Assembly (NCBI GenBank): GCA_914767715.1
Contig: OU612071.1
Span: 14,630,948 to 14,690,947 of the forward strand
Direction: 5' to 3'
Length of the DNA: 60,000 nucleotides
Source: Membranipora membranacea
Taxonomy: Eukaryota; Bryozoa; Gymnolaemata; Cheilostomatida; Membraniporidae
The position numbers and the translations under genes are program-made. Shown here piece after piece: positions 11,023-23,500 of this stretch (its first letter is position 1; each line of letters opens with the position of its first letter). The notes under the pieces were generated by a model that saw only the letters and a program-made list of their open reading frames with translations, was not told where the DNA came from and made no database searches.

Positions 11023-12051
11023 CTATATGGAAACTTCCTCTGTGATGCTCGGCCTGCTAATTTCCGTCACATGCATTTTGCTGCATGACTTGCCTGGAAT
11101 CGCCCACGGCCATTGAATGACCTTGAGAAAGTGCTCACGAAAGTCTCTCAAAGTCAGAAAGTAAATCGGAAAACTCATCCCTGAATTTGCAAAAAGCATT
11201 TGTACTGAAATGAAAGTGAACCACCCTCCCGGGCGCTCCCCAGGCACAATGTGCCATATGGACCAGATAAATGTCGGTAGATAGCAGATGTAATACACTA
11301 GAACTGTAATCAAGACGGTTCTTATAGAATTGCACAGTCTTTTCCGGTTGATGCCTTGCAATTTTGAGATTTTGCGCAAGATATGTCCATTGGTAGAAGC
11401 TTGTATAATAGGAGGAATGAAAATGAAAAGTCCTGCACTTATAATTATCCCTGTGATCCCATCGGCTCCAGGGCCCACCACACAAATCGGAATGTACGGG
11501 TCAAAGTTAAAGAATACAATGTTAGAATACAGAAGAGTAAAGTTCAATGCAACCGGAGCCAAGAAGCATGAAGTGATCACTATTCTGACTATATTCCGCG
11601 AATATCTCCCTGTTTTGAATGCCCGATACTTCAACGGAAATTGGACCGAGTACCAACGGTCAATACACATGGCACTGTGTATAGATGATGTTATCTCAAC
11701 AGCGGAGGTGGCAGCGATTCCAATCATATTACACTGAAAGTCTGTTACAGTCAGCCCTCCTTTAATCGCAATTCCAGCATTGATAGTGTTCATTACGACA
11801 GTCACTAAGTCAGATCCGACAAGTCCCAGCATGTAGAGATGTCGCAGACTAAGCTTTCCCATCTCTCTGAATGTCAGTATCACAAATATGTTAGTGACAA
11901 GTATGTACAAGTTGAGTATTAAACAGACAGCTGCCATCTCTGGAGGTACTGCCGAAGTGTAATTGTTCCACCCTGTGGTGTTCCGCTCAGCCATTTCGAC
12001 ATCCGAATGCGAAGTGTAATTGTTCCAGACTGTGGTGTTCCGCTCAGCCAT
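11023..12051 (-). CDS. orphan rhodopsin-like G-protein-coupled receptor (single exon, 342 aa)
   Basis: A seven-helix plasma-membrane receptor. Helices lie at about 38-60, 72-94, 105-130, 153-175, 197-219, 242-266 and 276-298. Class A landmarks: Asn54 in helix 1, Asp81 in helix 2, Cys107 at the top of helix 3 paired with Cys190 (PICVVG), DRW (131-133) in place of DRY, and CYLP (256-259) in place of CWxP. The usual NPxxY of helix 7 is replaced by FPIYF, and helix 4 lacks its usual Trp. The N-terminus has a near-exact internal duplication: MAERNTT-WNNYTS occurs at residues 1-14 and 20-33, giving four N-glycosylation sequons. The start is the first ATG; the frame extends 16 codons upstream only through a GTG. 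There are no introns, as in many invertebrate GPCRs. The ligand is unknown. Helix 7 and DRY departures leave coupling uncertain. Confidence 0.85.
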   Translation of the reverse strand: MAERNTTVWNNYTSHSDVEMAERNTTGWNNYTSAVPPEMAAVCLILNLYILVTNIFVILTFREMGKLSLRHLYMLGLVGSDLVTVVMNTINAGIAIKGGLTVTDFQCNMIGIAATSAVEITSSIHSAMCIDRWYSVQFPLKYRAFKTGRYSRNIVRIVITSCFLAPVALNFTLLYSNIVFFNFDPYIPICVVGPGADGITGIIISAGLFIFIPPIIQASTNGHILRKISKLQGINRKRLCNSIRTVLITVLVYYICYLPTFIWSIWHIVPGERPGGWFTFISVQMLFANSGMSFPIYFLTLRDFREHFLKVIQWPWAIPGKSCSKMHVTEISRPSITEEVSI

Positions 12052-13651
12052 TTTGACTTGCAACTGCAGTGGTCGAGAGATGAATGATTTTTGTGTCACC
12101 GCGGTTTTGATTTATTGATGGCATCGGATTAAAAAGAGAAGTAACATATTGACTTCAGGCTAAAACAGTATCATCACTATACATGATTCACATCTGTTTT
12201 TAGATTTATATTTACAATAACATAATGACACAGCACACAAAGCAGAAGCAGGCATCAAAATATGGGGCGTAAATAATTTAATGAAATAAACAGCCGAAAA
12301 ATATTATTTCATAATTGTTTTGTACTTTTCGATGAGTAAACAATAATCACTCCTGCAGCAGCTAGCGAATGAAAAGGGAGAGGTCATAATTGAAGACCAA
12401 GGAAGCGTCATCAATTCACTTCAGATACCAGGGTATTTGTTTGTCTGATTTATTTTGTCTCTCATTGATGAGAACTAGAATGAAGGCGTCACTTAGAAAA
12501 ACCGACCTCTGCTGGATAGATAATTGGAAAGTATTGTTGCTGCAACCTTCTGCGGGTATACAACATTTGGAAAGTTCATTGCAAATGCACTGAAATAGCT
12601 GTATACTTTACAACAGGTTAAGAGAACCAACAGTTTTATAAGATAAGGCCAGATCATATCATGATTAACGATGAGATTGTCAAAGGAAGATCAATATTAC
12701 TGTAAATATTAAGCTGAGAGTGAATACTACAGAGAGACAAAGCAATATTAAGTCTGGCAGCTAGTTCTGCAGCCGTCATGCAATGTTTTTACACTTAAAA
12801 AATTTAGAGCACTTTTTGGTAAAAATGTTTAGAAAAGGTTAGAAATTGTCTGCCCCCTGTCTCATCTATGAAATTATTATTTCTAGTGCATATACCTGAA
12901 AGATGAGAAGGGTAACAATTCAACCTGGGTGATTTCTGTAAATTATTTTTTGGGAGGACTGGGCATCATCCACTAATGATACAGAGAGACGTTGCTGTGT
13001 TGTTACAGGTACCATTGAAAACTCCATCCGCGGAAGGTGTGACAACAGAACTTGGGCAGTCGCCGTCACTTCTACATTGAGCATGATTGTCATAACAAGC
13101 TTCATTTGTCTGATTTTATTTGTCAAAGTCTGAGTCCTCTTCAATTATGATGAACTCATTTGCGTCCCAAGCTCTGTCTTTGATTTGGACTTCGGCAGCT
13201 CCCCTCACAGCGATGTTAGTTTGATATTGGATTTATGTGTTATTGGGCCATACTACACCTTAGTGAATTTTTGCATTAGTCGAGGGTGTGTTGCTGGTCC
13301 AAATGAAGGGAAGTTTGCTGATGGCTCTAGAAAAATACACAAGTCGTAATAGAAGTATTGCAAGTAATGCATAATGCATAATGTAGCGATGGATCACTGT
13401 CAGAACTGCTGCTATTCAAACACCACATTTGCAATAACTGTTTTTTTAACACAGGAATCTCTTTGGTGCAGTCGAGATATTAAAAAAGTGTTCCTTTTTC
13501 AATAGTTGCCTACCAAACATGCCAAATGAATATTCTTGGAGATAAACTTGTATGGTAAAAACCTACAGTTGATCAAAAAATGGTTGATTAAAATCAAGTG
13601 TTTTAAGCGGGATAAAGGGACTATTCTGCAACTTCTACGCTAGTATTCGAT

Positions 13652-13683
13652 CAGTTTGCAGGCAAGTCGGAGCACACCTTGGG
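13652..13683 (-). repeat. SINE core fragment
   Basis: CAGTTTGCAGGCAAGTCGG and the bases that follow are the reverse complement of the SINE core at about 1,240-1,271, with two mismatches. Similarity fades on both sides, and the tRNA-like head is not present. It is a truncated copy of the 1,141-1,347 SINE. Confidence 0.6.
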
Positions 13684-13903
13684 CCAACCAAACCCAAGTA
13701 GTCAATGGCTTCGCCCGTAGGCCTATGCAAGGTCATCAGTGGTGAGCTTGAGCTAATTTTTAGCTTGTAAATGCCAGGTTTCATTCCACAGCCCCAGATC
13801 AATTTAACCCTCGAAAAGAGGTTATAAATTCAACCGCAGATAGGTCTTCTGGTCTGAAGTACGCCTCTGCCTGGTGAACTTGTATGGTGGAATCCAACTG
13901 TTA

Positions 13904-13919
13904 CCCCCCCCCCCCCCCC
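13904..13919. repeat. C16 homopolymer
   Basis: Sixteen consecutive C, one of six G/C runs of 13-16 bases in the window. The others are at 17,961-17,973, 23,508-23,520, 32,955-32,969, 38,273-38,286 and 43,631-43,643. Confidence 0.9.
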
Positions 13920-14052
13920 AACTCTCAGCAAGGCTCCGCTACTCACCCGTTATGAGGATGACAGGATGAAACATGCCTGTATTGTTTTCCGGTTGAGATG
14001 CTGACTATATTATATCCTGCAGCTAATGATGCTCCTACATCCATGATCCGAC

Positions 14053-14072
14053 GAAATGAAATGAAATGAAAT
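14053..14072. repeat. GAAAT microsatellite
   Basis: About four tandem copies of the pentamer GAAAT in intergenic sequence. Confidence 0.8.
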
Positions 14073-15973
14073 TGCCGCTACAGTATCATGGAATAATTCA
14101 TTTTTGAAGAGTGTGTCATAGCATTGAGCCTGACAAATTTTGGTGATTGAGAGAGAGAAGAACGACACCAGGTCAATGTTTGCACAGTCATAAAACACTA
14201 TGACAGGGAAATTGAAAATTTGTTGATGAGTTCTCTCCCTCTGCTTTGAGAGTAGACAACTCTCTCATTGGCAGATATAGAAAGCAAGAACTCATAATGT
14301 TTTGGTCCTCCTCTCCACAAAAGGCTACATGAGAGTGCACTCAGTATTTGGACTGCTGCCACATTTTTTCCTAGAACCCCTCCTCCCCCTTTTCGTTTTT
14401 CGATAAAAATGAGTAATATATTTTATGATAGTGAGGTGTAAACATAACCAGTGATTGATTCCAGTCAGTACTTGCCTGTTCTGAACATTGGGTAGTTTTC
14501 TCTCATGGTTTTTTTGGGATTTGAGTAAGAGTTGAACTGTCATACTGTCATACTTATGACCATGGCACTGCTTGGTACATCCTACTTCAGATAAAAATAA
14601 CCAAAAGATAAGTGAGTAACAATATACACCAGTTCTTATTTATTGATAGCAATATTGAAGATCCTCATGTTTGATTAGGATTGGTAACCTTGTCACGCCG
14701 ATACTAAAGTAGTTGCGTTGCAAGGTTAGATGATTGCATCTTGAGCTCCTTGTAAAAAGAGACCAGTAATGCCGTCACCAATTTGAATATAAGATATTTT
14801 TTTCAGATTTCAGATGAACTGCCATCAATTTGAGCTCAATACATTTTGTATGTCTGACCAAACAACGCAGATTGAGTTTTAAATTTCTTGTAAATGTTCA
14901 CCTCCGAAGCTGTCTTATTCAGGGGTTGCAACATCATTTTAGTCCAGCTGAACCAAATCAGCTTTCACATCAAGATCTGCTGTCGCTCCCGATTACAGAG
15001 AACTATGCATCAAATATACCATCTTCCAACCTTACAGAGAGTCGAACATAATAAAACCGGACCCAATAGCAACTAAACATATACATCAACCTATTTTCAT
15101 CCCTAGTTTTATCATATTCTAGGAATCATTCCAAATAGTGTGTAAGGCAAATTTGGAGGAAGGTGGAGGTAATTCCGAAATCGTGACGCTAATAGAGTTC
15201 AATTCTACTCAGGCACAATAGGTTTTGGTCTTTTACCGAGTTTGATATTGGTAGAACTTCGCCTGGCCCTCTTCTTTTCAAATTTCAATTTGCTATCTAA
15301 CCTAAATTTCTATACCATCAAAAAGTTGCCTGCCTGCTCGTTAGGACACATCGACATTTCAGTAGAGCTTTAAGGCATAATACAAAAAATGACGAGAGTG
15401 ATATCACTGAAAACTATAAGGTTGTTTGGGGTTGGCAGGATAGCAGTGGAACAACTAAACTAATGGCTGTAGATGTGCAACATTTTTTTATGTTATTGCT
15501 ATTGCCCCATGTGCCTATCATACAGGACAAAGATACAAGATTTCAGACTGCAGAGAATATGCTGATAAATGAAACCATCATCTAATTTGTAACTGGCAGG
15601 TCTGAGTATCATCCTTCTGGATGTAGTGAAAGAAACTTGACAGGCTAGAGAAACATGGTAATACCCAGAGGAGAGAGAATTTGCATGAGGGAAAGTTTCC
15701 GTAAACTTAAGATAGATTATTTTATGACTACACTGGGGGAGAAGATTAAACGCAGGAGCAATGGTCTGCACAAGAAGAAATAGATAACTTTAAAGATAGC
15801 TGATATTTACCCACCTTCCTTATATTACATGGACGCCAAACTCAGGTGGCCATAATAAAGTGCTAGCCAACATTAATTCACCGACCTAGCTAAATACAAC
15901 TCTACCTCACATCACCTCATTTACCTAAAAATATTTTATGAGTGAAAATCGGTGCAAGCAAACATAAGGCCAC

Positions 15974-16109
15974 ACCTAGTCTAAGTGCTCAGACTGCTGC
16001 AATGCGAGTCGGCGGCATTACGTTATCAAACACTCAATTTGAGTTTTGATCATAGACTTCGTCTATGGTTTGATACTTTGTAATGCCGCACTGAGCACTA
16101 AGAATAGGT
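15974..16109. mobile_element. foldback MITE
   Basis: The left arm ACCTAGTCTAAGTGCTCAG and a second block GGCATTACGTTATCAAAC are matched in inverse order at the right by GTTTGATACTTTGTAATGCC and CTGAGCACTAAGAATAGGT. The whole stretch can fold into one imperfect hairpin of about 136 bp. The centre carries a further small palindrome (CATAGACTTCGTCTATG). There is no coding content. I saw no second copy in the window. Confidence 0.55.
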
Positions 16110-17236
16110 CACCCCCAAACTGCTGTACTAAACACTTAAAGGGCAACCAAGGTTTCAAACAACTTCTCATTGATGGCCATTGATTAATAGCAGATTGCAC
16201 CTTCTGCATGGGGAAGAAAACAAAATATAATTCGGATGATTATTCAGCCAGAATTCTTGTGAAACATTTCTTCCATCAGGTACTCAAACTCAGCTAAAAG
16301 AGAATACCACATAGCAGTTTCCTGTTCCTGTTATTATTTAGCCTGTGCTCTATAATTATTACAGCAAAGTCTTGGAACCTCCCCTAAACTGAAGATATAT
16401 CTGACAACTTGCCATCACTACTAGCAATATGGCAAAAGCGTTTGGCGATAGGAAGTTCCGGTCATCAACAGGTTTTGGGTGGTTTACCAACCATGGGGTA
16501 GGAAACTGCCGATGGGGAACCATGGGGTAGGGGACTGCCGATGAGGAGGGCGTTCCAATCCTTTGCTGTAGCTATGAAGAAGGTGGTGATTCATGCACAT
16601 ATGTTATGAGTGTCATCTTTATTCAGATATCAAGAATGCTGCATGCACCATGAATGAATAGTCCCATCAACAGTCCGAACAATATAAAACAACCATATAT
16701 CAAAAAATATGAGCAGCTAGAAATTCTGTGTACAAAAAATACGGTTGGCAAATGTATAAACACAAGTTAGCTACCTCGTATGAAAAAAAATGATAACAAC
16801 CAGTGCCTAGGAATGGGCAACTTTTCAATTCATACCGAGTTCTATAGTATCACTATAACCAGGAAAACCTAGCCTTGCCACGCGGCCTCGTGTTTCTTTT
16901 TTAACTAACACTAAAAAGTGGCTGCGTGACTGGGCTAGGAATAACCAGTTTGTCGCTAAGAGACAGAACAGCAGATCAAAACCTGTTCTAGTTTTGAAGA
17001 TTTCGTTGCCTATCATCGCATACCTAGCCTTGCTGATCCTGGACTCCAGGCATAACTTGGCAATATACGATCTCATATCACTGGGTGGCATCCCCTAAGA
17101 TGCTAGTTCACTTGATCACACAGGCTAGTTTACAGTTTACTAGGCCAATTGTAGCGAGTAACAGTTAGCAAGCTAGTACGTTGACTTGTTTAAACAACTA
17201 GCGCACACTGACATTGAGATTACACTCTTCATATGC

Positions 17237-17543
17237 GTTTCTCTGATCGTTAGAGTCAATTTAGTATCATTACCTAACGTGTACCCACCCCTAATTAATA
17301 AAACACGGGCCGTTACACAAAGTTCCTTGTGATGGTACTCATACTAATTGAATTAGTTAACTCTCTCAATCAGCGATATAATACGATAGTATATCTCTGA
17401 TCGATAGAAAGTGAATTAATTCACTTAGCATGAGTACTATCAATAGGAATTTGGTGGGTCTACTCGAGTGAAATTTCATTAATAAGGGGGGCGGGTACAT
17501 GTTAGGTACTGATACTCAATTGACTCTAACGATCAGAGATATA
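17237..17543. mobile_element. MITE with inverted repeats of about 60 bp
   Basis: The left end TCTCTGATCGTTAGAGTCAA, and about 40 further bases, recur inverted at the right end (TTGACTCTAACGATCAGAGA). The middle contains a second nested inverted pair (GGTACTCATACTAATTGAAT versus its near-inverse before 17,443). It lies just downstream of the MAP2K7 stop. Partial relatives are at about 39,222-39,275 and 47,245-47,300. The target duplication is unclear, so the superfamily is not assigned. Confidence 0.6.
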
Positions 17544-17592
17544 CATGCAATAGTATTAATCACGTCATCAGTGTGTAACTAGCCAGTGATCA

Positions 17593-20500
17593 TCAATGCT
17601 CAGAGGGGGTGGGTGTCGTAGCCGTGCTACCCTCATTGTCTATTGGGGAGGAGGATGTGGTGGAGTTGTCAGCTGCTGGTTTAATACTCCTGTACCACGC
17701 TGCTATATCTACGTCCGCTGCCTGGTAGTGTTTGATGAAAGGGTGCTCCTGGAAAAGAACAAAGAGTCAGTTGAGTTGATACCCTACAGGACCGTAGTTT
17801 AGAAAAAATGGTAGGGGAGGCAAAAGTCCGAAGCAACACCAGTAAGCTCCTCCCCTAGCAATTTAAGACAAATAATAAGCAAATGGTAATCTCAAAGGAG
17901 CTGATTTAAACATGCATCATTATATTATACTGTTTTCAGACCACTGTATTTAACATTCCTGGGGGGGGGGGGGCAGTGCCTCCCTGCAGCCCCTATAACT
18001 ACGGGGACCTGCCATAGTGAAGAGATTTTGCGGGACGAACTGTTTGTCATTTCGCACATCGCTAGCTAAAATATTCATACCTTCTTTACTTTATTGTAAG
18101 CTCCCTACTTGACTAGCTAAAATAACTGCTAGCTAAGATTAAGTCAACACCACACTCGCTGGGACGCAAAATAGCAACATAGCCTACCAGAAGCATGTGG
18201 GCATTCCATGTTGGGATTCCACGTTGGGATTCCACGTTGGGATTCCACGTTGGGATTCCACGTTGGGATTCCACGTTGGGATTCTGTGTTGGTACTGATC
18301 GACCAATCGGAGCCAACATGTTGGGCAGCACAATCAACCATTTTGTAAATATTATATAAGGTCTGAGATCACGGTCTTAATAAAGTTTCCTCTATCAGGA
18401 AATTTAATAAATGACCTTAAAAAAAATTTTGAACACTTGAAATTATTCCTAGCTGATAAAATGAGACAATTTCGGTATGTCTGTAAATTATAAACTGGGA
18501 GTCATCCTCTCCCTGACATTTCTATCTGGGAGCAGATAACTCGAAATCCTATGACTGTGTCTGCAATTTGGCTAATGAATTTCATAATGATAGAGTTCGA
18601 AATAGAGACTCGAATAGCAGGATGAGTACAAGATTTAGTTACAGACAGCTTAACTTCGCCTACTAAGTTCAGTCAGATTGTTATCACAACTATCTTAGCC
18701 CAGCAAAAGCATTCCAGCCTAGAATTAAATCGATGAGTTTCTTATGAAAGAAGGGTTACTGTTTAAAAGAAGACAGAAAACTAACCCAAGCCTGTTGATT
18801 TTGATATGATCTGGGTCTAGTTATAAGGCATCGAGACTAAATATAAAAGATTGCCTCACAACATTTCATGTAAGCCTTCATGCACCTGTTGCCAATGACC
18901 TCTCGAAGTGTCCTTTTACAAATAACCAATCAGTTGTAATAATATACTTATATATAATATGTTATAACTTACTTATATTATACATATAACTTACTTTATA
19001 TTATAAATATAACTTACTTATATAAGTTATATAACATAACTTAATAATATATTATAATCATGATATAATATATATATATAATATAAATAATATACTTACG
19101 ATTAATTTTTTATATTTTGGACGTTTGAGCACGTCTTTGGTAAGACACCGATTGATGAAGTCTACGAATAGCTCGTCAAACTGTTGATTTATGGGAAGCT
19201 TTGGCGGATCTGACGTTAATACACTGGATAATACTTCAAAATCTGTCTTACAGTTATTATATGGGAACTCTCCGGCCGCCAACTCAACCTGTTAAGTATA
19301 CAAAAGTCAAGTTTTACCCGGTTTTAAAACGATGCCGATACTGAATCAAAACGAATTTTTATCCTACTATATGCGGTTTTGAAGATAAGCCAGTTTCTGC
19401 TCCTTTTTCCTGAGCTGCGTGGGTAAAAAATGACCAAACTAAAAATAGAGGCTTAAAATAGATCTCAGGAACTTGTCAACACAGTTGGTAGACAAATGCG
19501 TTACAAGATTATTGACTTCAACTCTGCGTATTCATACAATAAAATTTGCTTCTATTTTGTAAAACAATTAACACACTCCTAACCTTGCCGGTTTCCCAAG
19601 CTTTGTTGTTGGATGGGAACAGCAATAGGCTGATAGATGGGGTAAAACAATTATTAAAATAAAACATTGCCGATGAGACCACAACCTCAGCTCCTGCAAG
19701 GTTGTGAATCGCGGCCGCGTTCGATGTCACCATCCAAGCATTTCAGATGCGACATATGAGTTCTTCACCATCATAACTCCAATGTGTTGGCACTGATTGG
19801 CTGGTGGGAGGAAGAGAGGCGATGCTAGGTAAGTAATACGCCATATCGTGAATGTGAAATTATTTAGTTTCACTTTCATTATCTTCTAATGAGTGACCAG
19901 GCATTGGCTCTCTCTTTCCCACACCACAACCAATCAGGGCCTACACATTGGCTATCATTATAGTGAAGCCAGCAGAACAGTAGCTTGGTTCGTTCTTTGT
20001 CTTTTCTTGAATGATTAACGTTTTTAGTAAACTTTCCCTCAATCTCAAAGCCTTAGAGCTTTGATAACATACCAATGTGACTCCAAGACTCCACACGTCG
20101 GCCCGTATATCATAATCTGGCTTCTGTGGATCAGGAGGCTGTATCCTTTCTGGCGCCATGTACCTGAAATAAAGGGGTTATAACAAAAGTATGAATACGT
20201 TTGATAATAATTATGTGTGTGGCCTAAAGAGGTTATTAATATAATCTCCCTTTGGTAGATCAAGTGTATTCCAGTTTACCTGCCCTTGACTGAAAAGCCG
20301 CATGCAAAACAGATTTCAGCCTACAACCTATGGCTTATCTGTAGTGAGGGAGCAATTACCAATGCAGGCAAACTGGATCAAACTTTATCTAGATCTACAG
20401 GGGAAATTTGAAATCACTCACTACTGTGAAAGTGTAAAGCTGCACCAATAAGTTCATACATTTTTTATACTATCAGAATTGATGGATGGATATTGGAACA

Positions 20501-23500
20501 CAACTACCAGCGACTAGGATTGAGTTTAAACTATTGATGCTAGCCGGGGATATGCACTCATTGAATTTTGAATATGTCCAAGACAACTAATTGATCCAGA
20601 ATTGTTCGTAGAATTGTCATATTTGAGCTGTACAAAATTCATTGTGCACACATTTCACTGACTTGCAACAGGTAGTTTAGGCACTCAATCTACTAGCCTA
20701 TATGTTTACCATGAAATATTTTAAATGACTGGAAAAGCAGATCAAAGGGCTTGAAGGGAAATTTAATGTAAATAAAGCCTCTCACCCTGCGCATGCTGTG
20801 CCTGTCCTGGTCTGTGCCTTAGAGTCCACTAACCGACCGCTGATACCAAAGTCACATAGTTTGACTGACCCGTCCTCGTCTAGTAGTATATTAGATGGTT
20901 TCACATCTCTGTGTATTACGCCATGTTCTTCTTTTAGATAATTCAATGCACTTAGCACCTGGGATATTAGGGAATAAAGGCAAGTTGACACAGGGGAAGA
21001 TAACTAAAACTGCATGCAGTTATGTATGAAACAGGGACTACTAATATATGCTCATTTGGTCAGCAATTGCAGGCAATATGCCCATTCACCACACTAATAA
21101 ATAACAGTCAAGTCCATGAAATTCCTTTAGCACAGTGATTTGGATTTTCAAAGTTACAATTGTGGTGAACTCGTGAACTTGTGATATAAATAGAATAATA
21201 AAGTGCACCGGTAGAATTTTCGCATTCAGTGAAGTCTGGAAAACAGAAATCATGGACATCAAATGATGTTCACTGTGGAGAAAAGCCAAGTATGAAACAT
21301 TCAGTAAATTGAAAGGAATAGCCAAATATGATAAGCAGCAGCAGCAGTTATTATAGAGACAACTCCAAACATTGATTAACTTTATTAGCTAATACTGCCT
21401 TCAAGGATAGCCAGTTATTTGTGAACCATTACTTCAACCTTGCAGCTCTAGCCTTATAGCAAAGGGACCGCTTTAGTGTCGTTTGCGGAGCCTAGTGAGA
21501 CTGTCCCACAAATGCATCTAAGTAAAGGCCACTGAGATAAGGCTAGACTATACTAACTTACCGCGACTGTGATTTTACCGATGATTTTCTCTGGTATGGG
21601 TGAGCCTGTTTTTTTCATAAGTTTATCTAAACACGTCGACATGAGTTCCATACAAATCCATACTTCACTCTACAACAGGGGAAATGGAAAGTAACAGTAA
21701 AGAAAATAAATAGTTAGTTATAGTAAATGAATGAAACATCTATCACCAATATTACCAAATTTACACAAAATCTGCAAAAAGCAACAAGGCTCAAAAATTT
21801 GAAATAATAAGGAAATTGAGCTTTACGACCTGAATAACTATTATTGATTAGTAAAATTAAAAGTAAAAATTTAGTTCTCTAGTTGATACTCGTTCTCTAG
21901 AGTAGGAAATAGTAATGAGGAGTGAGATTCAAATTAGGTGATTTGTAAAAAAAAACAGGGAATGTTGGTCTACGTACTTTATTTAAGGGTGCTCAATCGC
22001 TGTCCGGGTTGATGGCAGTAGCATTTCAGTACTGACCACATTGGTAATATGGTTGATAATGAACCTGGGGAACATTTGGGCTCCTAAACTGAGACTCACT
22101 TCACTGGGCTGCTGAACTGAGATTTACTAATTTTCTTACACTTAGGCCTACCTATGTTATGAAAAATATAAGGCAACAGCCGACGACATGTACCTGTGGA
22201 TGATTGGTTTCCCCATTAATTACTAATAAACAAGTTCTTTTCACAGGTAAATGTCCTTTTTTGCCCAATATATTACTACACTTACCTCTGTGATGAATAT
22301 ACCATAGCAGTGCACTATATACGGGCAGCTATGACTTTTTAACACCGTTTCTAAATCCATTATTATACGTTTGTTCTCTTCGCGATTGCCGGACCGCCGC
22401 ATTTGCTGCAAATAGAAGAAAAAAATGTGAAGTCAAGTGAATTTGTCCAATTTGAAAAATGTAAGAAAGAAATAGATGCAACAATGTGAAGTAAACTTAA
22501 GTCATCTAACTTGAAAAATGTAACAAAGAGTCATGCACAAATGTCTTAATGTCACACCTTTCCGCATTTATTAATCACCCTGTCATATCGATACAAAGTC
22601 TATGTTGAATGCTGTATCTAATGAGGCAATCTCACAAATAAAAAGATATTCTGTTTGTTATTTCAGCCCTATTAACAATTCAGGAGTTGTGTGCTCTAAT
22701 GAACAATGGTCACCAACTTTTAAATGTTGTATCACAGAATTTGTTAGCCTGCCCTGACCAGCTATGCCAAGACAGGCTAAGTATTTGCGTAATTGGAATT
22801 ATTGGAGTGCAAGACCAAATGGTGTGGATTTCCCAGGGAGTTATTGATTGTTTTTTCAGGTTGGATAAAATTCCAGGGTATATCTGACTATCATATAAAG
22901 AAATGTTGAAACCGTTAAAGTCGCAATAACTATCAAATGCCATCAAACTTTAGACAGCCTTCACGCTTTGCTTTGGCACAGCTGTGTTGTAAACCTCACA
23001 CTTTCACAATCTTCTACTGTGAAAGGCCAACAACAATCCACAGTCATGGTACAAAGATCTAGAATTGTGAAATGTTGTAAGTCATAGACAGTCATCAACA
23101 CTCTAGCATTTTCCATCACAATACATCAAAGGTGTTAAAACTATCAAATGTCGCAATATTGCTGAAACATTTACAATAAAATTCTATGTCTGTAAATTAT
23201 CTGGGCCTTTTTCCAATAGTATAACGAATTTACAAAATGTAATCATTAGTAGTCACTTTCACCACCCTAACTACGTAGCTATGAAGTTTTCTTTATTGCT
23301 CATGAACACATTTAAAACTCAAGCAGTTGAAATAAATACTTTGCAAAAATACTTAGTAAGACCAATAAAGAAAATATCTCAGCTAGCTTAATTTGGGTTG
23401 TGCGCGAAATATCACTGTCTGCATCATACACAACAAGTAAAATAAACATTTATTGGAAGAAATTGTCAAGTTTTCATTTTGAGTTGTCCTTAAATCATCG

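Larger units (their letters stand above)
12052..17236. other. intergenic, repeats only
   Basis: No supported gene in about 5 kb. Contents noticed: a SINE core fragment (about 13,652-13,683), a C16 run (13,904-13,919), a GAAAT pentamer microsatellite (about 14,053-14,072) and a foldback (15,974-16,109). A minus-strand frame at 12,920-13,144 is hydrophobic but shows no splice context or motif. Confidence 0.5.

Noticed and set aside
11330-11737. plus-strand 135-codon protein opposite the GPCR
   Set aside because: It is antisense to conserved receptor codons, and its composition mirrors the complementary frame.
12052-12099. 16-codon N-terminal extension of the GPCR
   Set aside because: It begins with GTG and has no ATG; the duplicated module starts at the ATG at 12,051.
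12920-13144. small minus-strand gene
   Set aside because: No ATG-supported start, splice site or recognisable domain.
18113-18341. Trp/Asn/Pro repeat protein on the minus strand
   Set aside because: The open frames are produced by a 13-bp minisatellite inside a MAP2K7 intron.
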